64,000 bases of DNA from NCBI GenBank assembly GCA_036245525.1, contig BTPG01000001.1, positions 174,466,402 through 174,530,401 of the forward strand. The letters run 5' to 3'. The notes below the pieces were generated by a model. The model did no database searches. It worked only from the letters and a program-made list of their open reading frames with translations, and was not told the origin of the DNA. Every line of letters starts with the position of its first letter. Positions within the stretch are counted from its first letter, which is position 1. This stretch comes from Semisulcospira habei. Lineage: Eukaryota; Mollusca; Gastropoda; Semisulcospiridae. The position numbers and the translations under genes were made by a program. Positions 40,101-52,100 of the stretch are shown here, piece after piece.

Positions 40101-43100
40101 TGTGTGCGAGAGAGAGAGAGAGCGCACGCGCTAGAGAGAATTACATCATATTTAAAGTATTATGTCAATGTCTGCGTGGTGATGGAGTTGCCCGTTTTAC
40201 GTTACCGCTACTGTCTGGCTTTCTCTAGAAGTCAAGTTTTTTTTTTACTGTTTTAATTCTTTTCTGAAAAGAATTAATTTTTACTAAAGAAGTTGAAATG
40301 GATACAAAGCTGGCTAACGAACTCATCCAATGTCTTTATCCAAACTAGCTATATCCAAAATTTCAAGTAAATATGACAAAAATTACTGACTCTAATCTGG
40401 GTCAACCGACTCCCTATAAACGGTTGTTTATGTCTTCCATGAGACATTGAATTACAATATGATCGGAGGCTCTCTTAGCCACCCCTTTAAGAAAGTATTT
40501 CGCCAAGTTTCAGGCTTGTGTGTACACAAATATAGGAGATTCTCTTGTTTACATACATACATACGCACACACACACACATACATACACAAATACCGCGCT
40601 TCGCGCCAAATGTACGTTCAGCAGCAAGGTTAGCGTAACTAGACATGATATAAATTTTATTTTGTTACTTCAATTGTTAAGAGGTTTAGGCCTGACTGCC
40701 TTTGACATCATAGACATGCTATTAAATTCATCCTACCACGACCCGTCCTATAAATAGAAGGGACTTAAAAACAACTGATTACGTTGTCTTAATGTTCTAC
40801 AGTTTTAACTTTTTTGCACATGCAGACACTGCTACTGTTTATAGACCGCATGGCTGTAGACCCCTGACAGACAAAATGGTGACACCTACCTGAGAAATTC
40901 GTTGATTCCCTTTTCGCTGAACGGCCCTCTCAGCAAGGAATATTTCATTTTTCTAGAGTTGACAGCAGCAAGAGCCTGCAGATTAAAACATAAATAAATA
41001 AATAAATAAACAAGAAAGGCAAAGCCATTATGGCTCACATGTATGACTGATTTACATGTGTGACCTTTGTGACAAGAGCTGGTTTCTGCAGGAGCAAAAT
41101 CAATGTTTTCTGAAAATGTAAGCATTTTTCACACATCTGTCAACCCACTGTGACCCTTGCCCTTTGTGATGAGTTGACTAAATTAGTATGCATAGGAAGA
41201 TCATATCATCAGCTATCTTTGTACCAAATTTGGCTGACAAATTTTAAAAAATGTTGGTAATACCTATAAAATTATCAAAAATCAGCATTTTACACATTTG
41301 CCAGTCTCTTGTGACCCTTGACCTTTCCGAGGGGGTAATCCAAATTAGTATGCATAGATAGGTCTTACCATCAGGTATCTCTGTACCAAGTGTGGGTTTG
41401 AAGTCATGAATAGTATTTGAGAAAAAATAAATTATGTCAAAATATAGCTATTTTTGACATATTTCCTGATCCCTTGTGACCTTGGCCTTTGTGAGAGGTC
41501 ACTCAAACTGGTATTTTTAGAAAGGTCGTGCCACAAAGTATCCTTGGGCCAAGTTTGAAGAATCTGGCTTGAATAGTCTCCAAGAAAATGTCAATGTTAA
41601 AGTTTACGATGGGCGGCAGACGGACGACCACTGGCCCAAAACATACTCACTTTTGCTTCACGTCACACGTGAGCCAAAACTGAACATGCCCAGCCTCAAG
41701 CCCCTTACGCATGCAGCCACTGGTACTGTTGATATTACTTACAGCTGCATGCACAATGGGGTTAACCCTTTGGCTATCGGTCGCGCTTTTCGTCCAGGTG
41801 ATTCCAGCAGGAATCACCTCAACAAAAAGTGCAATCAACAGCCAAAGGTTTAATCAGAAAATTTTTCTTTTCCCACTCTTCGGTATCTGCAATAATCAAT
41901 GTTCTAAAGAAACCTATTGTCAAAAGTCTATAAAAGTATGGGTAATGTGTTTTCAAGGCAATATCAAATTCAGACCCAGACTGCCAGAGTAAACATGTTT
42001 TTCCTTGTCAATGCAGCATACCATTCAAATACAATTCTTTGCATGCCGTTTTATAACCCTAAAATCAACCATAAACTGTCAGAGGAATCTGAATATAAAA
42101 ACATCACAAGTGTAAGTGTTTTTAACTCTATGCCTGTCAATAGTGCTTTTTGTCACAAAGATTCCTGGCAGAATCAGTGTGACAAAAACCGCTACCAACA
42201 GCCAAAGGGTTAAAAAATCTCCACACTGAGTGCAGATTACAACAGACACTTACAGGATAGCCAAATCCACCAATCTCCAGAGCATCTTCCAAAGCAGGCT
42301 GTACTCCTGCCTCAGCCCACACCCAACTGTGTATCCGACAAAAGTGTCCATATTAAACAATGATTCACACGCACAACTCACAAAATAGAGTCACATCAAT
42401 TTGATGAGCATGTTCTGATCTATAGGCATATCTATTTGACTCTTATTTTAACCCATTTAGCCCCAACACCCTAGAGGAGGAGATGGACTGACCATAATAA
42501 TTCAAGGGTAGTGCCAGATTAGCTTGGCGCCTTTCAAGCACCAAGCTAATCTGGCACTACCTTTGAATTATCATGGTCAATCTATCTCCTGTTACTGACA
42601 CATAGTCATTAGGTATCGCCTTCAAAATTTGGGAAATGCACCCAGGGGGTTAAATGGGTTAATTTTTTTTTTTAAAAAGATATGAGAGCACTGCTTTGAT
42701 TTTACTACGAGAACAAAGACACAAGCAAGTTATGCATGATAGGAAAACTGCCAACCACTTTCACATTTTTGGCAGCTGTGATTCACAAACTTTTATAGAT
42801 CCCTACCAACAATTTGTGAACTTTCGAAACCTAGTAGTGAAGATGGTAGGTACGACTTTTCACAAATTAGTGTGGAAATAAATTAGTAAAAAGACAGGCA
42901 ACATGACACATGACCATGCTGATATGGAATCAAGGACACTGGCTCTTTCATTTTACATCCTACAAGCCTGAAGAGATGGATCAACAAAGAACAGGTGCCA
43001 AGCTGTTAGAGCACTACCCTTGAGTAGATGACACTAAAATGAATGATTAATACTCAAAATAACACAATCAAATGACAACTAATTGACAGGCAACATTTAT

Positions 43101-46100
43101 TACAGCTTTACCCCACCGGAACAAACAGAGATTTATCTGTTATCAAAAGCCAGGCAGCATAAATCACAACTTACCCCCACTGGTTTTTCTTGAACTTATC
43201 ACCCAGACCCTTGAGAATGTCTATGTATTTGTTGCGGCACTCCGACTGACAGTCGTAAATTTGTGGCAAAACCGCAACGATGCAAAGCTGGTGGTTCTCA
43301 CAGTTTTCTTTCAGAATATTGTCATTTGTGACCTGAAATAGGTTTGAAAAGTACTTTGTACAGAAAACAAAATACTTTAAGCCCCTATTTCTAGCAAAAC
43401 TGGTTAAATTAAAACAAACAATCTTGACTTAAAATGTCCGGCCTTCAATGCCAAGAAAACATTAAACAGGATCCAGCTGCAAGAGACACAGATCCTCATG
43501 AGCCCCCGCAATTGTGGGGGGGTCATGTGGATCTATGCCTATTGCCAACACTTTGTATTCATGTTCCTTCAGTGTCTATGGTGTTGAATTAACAAAGGAT
43601 TTCAGAAACACAGTCTGCGTCAACTGGCATGGAAGGGGTTAACCTTGTGAATGCTCGCACTGTATAAAGATACTGTGGTACATCAGGCAGTAAATCTGAC
43701 ATGGTGTTAGAGACATCAGTCATGGATTATGGCACTGGCAGTGAAACTCCTGTACAACTGAAACTACAAGTATATAACTCATGTCAGTTGGCAAGTCTAC
43801 TCTGATTTGCCTACCTCTACAACTTCTGGAGGAGGGACGTTGGCAGCACTCTTCTCCATTGCCCAGTTGACAATGTCTGAGGCCGTGCGTCCCCCATCAT
43901 ACTCTTCAGCCTCACCATCCTTCTTGCCTGCAGGGAACACTTTGATTGTGGGGAACCCTCGGATCTGCACAGATTAAATCATGTGTATTTTCGGGTACGT
44001 GTTAGGCACAACCATAGTCCCATATTAACCCATTTAGCACCAGCACCCCACAGCAGGAGATGGATAGACCATAGTAATTCAAGGGTAGTGCCAGATTAGC
44101 TTGGCGCCTGAAGGTGCCAATGCCAGATTAGCTTGGCGCCTGAAGGTGCCAAGCTAATCTGGCACTACCCTTGAATTATCATGGTCCATTCATCTCCTGC
44201 AACTGGTACATAATCGTTAAGTGACATGTCCAAAGTTTAGGACATGTGGCCTTGGGGCTTAATGGGTTAGGTAGTGTCAAATCTGCTAGGTTCTCTCAAA
44301 GACAATCCTCCCCTCCAATCTCTTGGTTGAAGACAACTGTTAGTATCATGTGAAACTAAGGATCAAATTCTTTCTTTTTCATTGTGCAACAAAAAGAACT
44401 GTGAACTCTGTATGAACTGTAAATGCTGTTGACACAATCAGTTTTTCTCATTTTAGTTTTAAGACATGTGCAAGTCTGTGATCTCAGACCTTACACCTCA
44501 GCTGCAAGATCTAAAATCACAAACCAGCAGACATATTGGCTGATTGCTTGACTTAATTTCCTTGGACAATACATGTGCTCACTTTCAATTAGCCTTCCAC
44601 TGTTCTAGTGCATGCAAGAGGTAGGACCACCTACAACTTATTTTGTGAACACATAAAAGCAGGATACATATCATCATACATTGACATGAGGACATAAAAC
44701 TATACAGCTGTGCAAAATTTCAAAGCTCTATCTATATAAAATATCAAAGCTCACTTTTGGATCAGTTTCAAATGCTACCATCAAGCAGACATTTCAACAT
44801 GCCACTTGCCAAAAAGAATGTTTTTAAGAGGTCTTTTATTCCAACTGCTGTCTCGATTTTAAACTCTTGTTTAAAACGATGTGATATATAATATGTGATC
44901 TACTTAACATTACCTCCCATCTTGTGATAGATTGCTTGTGATAGATTGCCTGTGATAGATTGCTGCAATGATAATTTTAATGGAATGTTCTTATAATGTT
45001 TATTAGTGTCTTGTCTTGTTGTTTTATGATGAGCCAAAAGGCAAATTTCTGTTGTGCTTTGACTCGAACAGACAATAAAGTTGTATTGTATTGTATAATA
45101 GTTAAGTTTATGAAAAAAATCACTATACTATTGAAAATTGTCAAAATGAAGCGATTATGCACTTTTCATAAAATGCCGAGTTGAACCCTTTTAACCCCAA
45201 GGCCACATTTCCAAATTTTGGAGGTGTCACCTACAATTATATACTAGTCGCAGTAGATGGATGGACCATGATAATTTAAGGGGTTGAGCCAGATGAGCTT
45301 GGCGAGATCAGGCGCCAAGTAATCTGGCACTACCCTTGAATTATCATCGTCCATCCATCTCCTGATGTAGTGAGTTGAGCCTAAATGGGTTAAGGTTACA
45401 TAACTACATAATCTTTAGTCTAACAGTATTGACACTTGCTGTATTGTCAGTTTATACTGAATTTAACAACCACTATAAATGGGTTAATTTAGAAGTTATG
45501 CCATCTTAAACAACAACAAAAGCTGGAGGTGTCGAACGGCAAAGTTCACAGGGTTAGCCAACTCTCATGACAATGAACAAAGCCATGAAAGTTATCAAGC
45601 TAAGCTTACATGCCTGTCTACTGCTTTCAGTACCGTTGGATGCATGCAAACTGAGATAAAGAACTCCAAAAACTAACAAAATGACTTACCCCGTAACGAT
45701 TTGCCATGACGGTATGAACAGTGGCATCAAGAGCGCACAATTTGACCTTGCCCCTCAGTTCAGATGCTGCCTGTGCCCAATGGGGAGCGAGGTTCTTGCA
45801 GTGTCCGCACCAGGGGGCGTAAAATTCCACCATCACCAACCCGTCATATTGCAAAACCTCCTCCTCAAAATTGCTGTCTGTCACTTCCACAACGTCCTTT
45901 CCATCGCTACCCTGCAGAAAATTTAACTCTTTTGTTAATATTTGAAAAGAAGACAAGTACTGCTGTACTTGTTTTCTTTTCAATATTAACAAAAGGCCAT
46001 CACAGCTCACATGAACTGCAAGTCACATAATTTTGGCAGCACTGTGACTTGGACCTATACAAGAGGTCACTCAAGTGAGTGTAATCTGTTAGCATCAAAT

Positions 46101-49100
46101 AAAAACTTGAAGGATAAACTGTGTAAAAAGCACCAAATGCAAAAGTGCTTTGTCAGAAGCACTGTTCAATAACACTCATGAACAAATTCCCCAAAGAACT
46201 GTAACACTACAATAACTCACATTAACCCCTTTGCGCACCAGTCGCTGCATGCACAAGGAGGTTAAGTACATTCCTACTTTTGCTTGAGCACGTGAGCCAA
46301 AAACGCAACATACCTGTGAGCCACCACCTCCACTGCTTTTCCCACCACTGCTGCCACCACCACTCTTCTTGGCTCCACCCCCTGACATCCTGGCTTTAAC
46401 AGCACTCTTCGCCTGAGACAGGGCATACTCCACAATGGCATCTGCTGTCCGACCACCTGCACAACAACAGTAACAGTAACATACAGCCAAACCACAAAAA
46501 GCCCATATGAATAATAATAAACAAACAGCAGACCGCAGATTTGTGCTGGTCTATGATGATGGACCTTATGGCCCTGGGGCCAGTTGCACAAGTGAGCTTA
46601 AATCCTGCATAAACTACTAAGCAGGTGCTTCGATCTGGGGCCAGTTGCATGAGTGAGCTTAAATCCTGCATAAACCACTATGCAAGACACTTCACTTTGT
46701 GGCCAGTTGCACGAGTGAGCTTAAATCCTGCATAAACCACTAAGCAAGGTGCCTCGCTTTTAGGCCAGTTGCATGAGCTTAAATCCTGCATTAAGGCCAG
46801 CTTGGAGCATGAAAAATCGAAAAAAACAGTGTTTTTTCTGTTTGGATTTTGAATACATTTTTTCATGCACTGAAACTATTTTTGGCATGAGGTTAGTCTA
46901 AACATTAGATATTTATGCCATGCTATCAAAAATGATTTTAATCCACTGGATTTTGAGAAATTTGATTTTATTACACGCAGGTGTACAGAAGTGTTGAACT
47001 TCAGGTGCCTCTGTATTTCCTAAATTACAGGGCATGTAGCAAAGTTATCTCTATGAAACTTGGCATGCATATCAATTTATGGTCAAACTACAGAATGACG
47101 AAAGGAAAAAAAATAATTCTGACAAAAAATATGAAATTTGACACACCAAAAATTTCAAAAACTACCAATTTTATAAATTTGCTGTTTACATACACATGTG
47201 ATAGAAAATAGGTCATTTTGCAGCTCTGAGTGTTCTGGACACCTCTGCCAAAATTCAGCTCAATCTGAAAAATACTTTTTGAGATATTTGGGAAACGGTG
47301 AATCTAATAGCGGAAAACACAAAATGGAGAAAACGGACCGCAAAGTTCAGCAGTAGTTAATGACCATAGAAAACAGTTACCTACCAAAGACTGACATGTT
47401 AAAGTTCAATGTTTTTTTGTTTCCTGTAACTCTATATGTGTTTTTGCACATACCTGCTTATTCATGGGCCCCTGACAGGTAAAATTCCTCTCTATTAACA
47501 TCTTGCGCAGCTGCATTGAGAGCACGTTGTCGACGGGCTGCCTGGGCTGCTTCTGTAGCTTGCAGTTGAGACTTCAGCACCCTGTTCTTGTCCAATTCCT
47601 TGAAACATGCGCGTGTGTGCACACCCACAGGTAGTCCAAGTTGGGTGAAAATGTCAAAGCGTCCACATTCGCCATCATTGTAGACTATCGTTGCATCTGC
47701 GACAGCCAGCCGCAGTCGCTTGCGACCAACAAATCCTGTTTTGGGGCAGTGCTGCCAGATGATGTTGTGGAAACTCTCATTGGTGTTCTGTGTACCTCCA
47801 TGTGCACATTTCTGGAGCAAACTGGCTTGGGTAAGGGTTTGAAATACTGGTTTGATAGCCTGGCAGACATACTTTGGCAGAGCGTTCTTGTCTGGGTCAC
47901 CACGCCCACTTTTAGAAGGACACCAATCAGCGCAGGTGTTGTGTTGCCTGTTCCTGTGGTACCAGATTGCCCAAATGTCCCTCTTCATTTTCTGCACATT
48001 CCCCTTGTTTTTTCTGATGGCAGCACCATAGTGGCCCTGAATATTCAAGATGGCCTTTTTCGTAAGGCCACCCTTACCCCCTATTCCCTTCTTTTGCTTT
48101 CCGTTGTGCAGAAAAGTTCTACTCTTTAGTTCTGTCACTTTGTTTGCCAGTTGACGACCCATTCGCTTCTGGACATGGCCACAGCATTCAAGTTTATCAA
48201 TCTGAACACCATCATCATATACTGGTGGGTCAGCATTTTTCAGTGATGAAAATGTCTTGCTGTCTCCATCCCCTAGAAAATGCACATAACGAAGTCCATA
48301 CAGCTCCACAGAGCGACGGAAAATTACCTCAGCACCAGCCGGCTCCATTGATCCTGCAGAGCCATGGTGATTTTTGTCACAATCACCTTTTGCTTCATGA
48401 ACTATCCTCCAATCTTCTAATGTCTGGCCTTGCAGTTTCTTTGTCCCTTTCCTGCACGCATCACAGTGGTTTGAAAGAGTGTGGGTGTCAACAACTTTAG
48501 ACTTCTTTCCATTTACAGTCACAACTGTCACGACACCATTTTTGCTCTGAAATCCTCGCCTCTGCCACGTGCCATCACAAGAAACTGTCACATCAGTTGA
48601 TTCTGCTGCAGCTTCCACTTCTTCAGCAGCAATATTCTTGCTGTCAGAAGCAACTGCCTCAGTGACCCTCAAAATTTGCTGCCTGTGATTTGCCCAGGTG
48701 TTATTGTGCAGACTATGTGGAATGTTCATGTTGCCCAAGAATTTCTTGCCATGTGTTTGGTGTCTGCCTATCGAAAAACAAGCTATAGGAAAGCGCCTAT
48801 TTACTTCATACACCCTGTTGTACTTTCTTGAAGTTGAAAAACTAACCTTGTTCTGACAACCACACAGAAAAGTGAATGTTGATGCCAGATCAGTCTTGGC
48901 CTCGTCAGCAGTAGCAAGGCGTGATGCACCGAGAGGTTTTTTGCAACTTGGACATAGCAGTGATTTTACAAACTCAACTAACAGTTCACAGTCAACGAAC
49001 CTGAAACCTGTAAGAGCATGACTGGGGTCGAATTTTTCTTCAATATTAACATTATCCTGCAGTTTTGACGACGATGCTGACGGTTGATGGTTCGTAGTTG

Positions 49101-52100
49101 ATGCGTCGTCTGCTTGAACGCTGTCGGTGCGAGCAGGTTCACACGGCTGTTCATCGTCACTTGCTTCAGACACAGCACTGGTTTGCTTCCGAGTGTATAC
49201 ATTTCCAGTGAATCGACGTTTTCTGCATTTGTAGGCAGACTGACACTTTCTTTTCCCCATGGTTTTGAGGTGATGAAGACGATGGGGTATGCACAAATCG
49301 CTTGGAACTTTCGCTTTCGACACAACGTGTTTCAAACAAGCGCCATGCGGTTCAATTTGGAAGCCGCCATGACAGTATACAAGGAGACTTCTGATTGGCT
49401 GTTTCGATGCATTCTCTCACTCGCTGTGTAAATCGGACCAATGAAAATCTTTGTTATGTATGATTTTGGTCCCTAAGAAAGGAATGTAGAGCGGGGTTTC
49501 CTGATCGCTCTACGCTTTACCGAGTGTTTCTACGATGTTTAGAAGTAGAATTATGGGCATTTTCAGTTTATGCATATTTAATGAGCTATTGTTTATGGTA
49601 AAACAGAGCATACCTCACTTTCTAAAATGAATTATAACAGCATTTTGAGGTATATGAGGCCAAAATAAGTTATACCACAGCAAACTACATATGCTAGGGT
49701 GTCTATTTTTGGAACAAACACAAAACACATAAAAACACTATTTAGGTCGATTTTTCATGCTCCAAGCTGGCCTTAACCACTAAAGCAAGGTGCTTCGCTC
49801 TGAGACCAGTTGCACAAGTGAGCTTAAATCCTGCATAAACCACAAAGCAAGGTGCTTCGCTCTGGGGCCAGTTGCACAAATGAGCTTAAATCCTGCATAA
49901 ACCACTAAGCAAGGTGCTTCGCTCTGGGGCCAGTTGCATGAGTGAGCTTAAATTCTGCATAAGCCACAAAGCAGGGTGCTCAGCTCTTGAGCCAGCTGCA
50001 TGAGTGAACTTAAATCCTGCATAAGCCACTAAGCAACTTTGGTATCAGTTTCAGCCAACTTAATAAAATTTCAAATACTAAACGATTTCCAAATACCGTC
50101 AGTAGCTCGCTTGAGCTTGCCCTTAGCACCACGTGAATGTTATGTGTTTACGTACAGTGTGTGAGTGAATGCGTGTGATTCACGTGAGCGTGCTTGTTGG
50201 GTTCAGTTCGCGGCTACATTCTGCGCATTGAGTTATATTATAAATATGAGAAATGCGCCATATAAATACCATGTAATAATAAAAAAGCAAGGTGCTCCCC
50301 TAGAGTGAAGCACCGTGCCTAGTGGCTCATGCAGGATTTATGTCCAGTCATGCAACTGGATCCTGGATGCCTTTGTAACGGACTGTTTAAACTCCTTGCC
50401 TACTAAGTAACTTTTCTGTATCATGTAACTTTGTTTAACATTCATTTCTGGATCTGGCGCGTAGGCCAAATTAAGTAACCACTTGTAATGATATAATTCA
50501 ACACTAAAAGAGCTATAGAGTGATCTGCACAATGGTGTGTGATTTTGGACCTTGTGATTCCAAGCTGTAATGTCCCAAATATAACAGACCAGTGCACACA
50601 TCATTTTTTTCAAACAAAACAGCATGTTATGGAAGCAATCTTGTATTGATCTGTACACATTAGTAAAATTAAATTTCACAGCGGTATCCACCTACAGAGC
50701 CAACTCACAAGAAAATCCAAAAGCACTGAAAGTATGATTAATCCTTATCATTCGGAATACACCAGTGTGTGAAATAATTTTGACTAAAATAGTTCAAGGG
50801 TAGTGCCAGAATATTCTGGCACTACCTTTGAACTAAAGCCATTGGTCTATATCCTTATCTGTAGTACTATAATGTAGCTTGCATATATGGCAGTGTACAA
50901 ATTTGAAGCTTTTAGAGTCAATACGATATTGGTTAACTTACTCTGATAGTCCAAAGGCTTGAACTTGTCATCCCCAAAGAACTTGATTGTAGGGAAACCA
51001 CGCACACCATACTGTGAACCCAGCCCACTGTGCTCATCAGCGTTTACTGCACCCACCTTCACCACTCCCTGAAAATAATGCAAGTGTCAATGTTACAAGC
51101 CTTCAGAATCCTGAACAAAGAGCATCCATTCACAACAAGGAAGTAATCAAGAAAGAAAGAAACACCCATGAAAAAGCTTCGCCAGAAAAAGGAAGAAACA
51201 TGCTAACACACAAAGAAAGAAACAAGGACAAACAGTTTTTTGGGTGCCAGTAGCAGCTTGCTGCCACCATGATTCCTGCAGGAATCATAGCGACAAAAAA
51301 ACGCTACTGACAGCCAAAGGGTTAACCCATTTAGCCCCAATGCCCCACATTAGGAGATGGATGGACCATACAATGTAATTCAAGGGTAGTGCCAAATAGC
51401 TTGGCCCCATCAGGCGCCAAGCTAATCTGGCACTACCCTTCAATTATCATGGTCCATCCATCTCCTGTAACTGGATCGTAAAGGTGACTCTTCCAAAATT
51501 CGTGAAAAGCAGCCATGGGGTTAAATGGGTTAAACTGTTCTGTCCTTGTTTTACCAACGCTTGTTTATATCTTTCTTGGTTATTTCCTTGCACTTAACTT
51601 GCTTGGCAGTCATCATTTTAGTCTGGACTTATCTAGTTATCCACAGATAACAGAACAATCACTTTCACAACTTATGATAATTTCTACACACATTTCAGTT
51701 TTTACTATAAATAATTTACTGTTATAAATGCATGTGCCCACTCCACAAAATTTCCACTTCTTTGACACATGTACTGATATATTGTATAAAAAGCAAATTA
51801 ATATTCATGAACTTGCTCGATATACTTTCCTTTCCACTTTGGTATCAGTTTCAGCCCACTTAATCAAATTTCAAATACAAACGATTTTGAATTTCCAAAA
51901 ACTACAGTAGCTCGCTTGAGCTTGCCCTTAGCACCACGTGAATGTTCTGTGTTTATGTACAGTGTGTGAGTGAATGCGCGTGATTCACGTGAGCGTGCTT
52001 GTTGGGTTCAGTTCGCGGCGGCGCTTTGAGCCGATTTTCAATTGGGATAAAGCGCCTATTTAATGCGCTTATTATTATTATTATTATTATTATTATTCCA

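Noticed and set aside
47641..48500. Plus-strand frames of 162 and 118 codons
   Set aside because: Antisense shadow of the 625-codon transposase.
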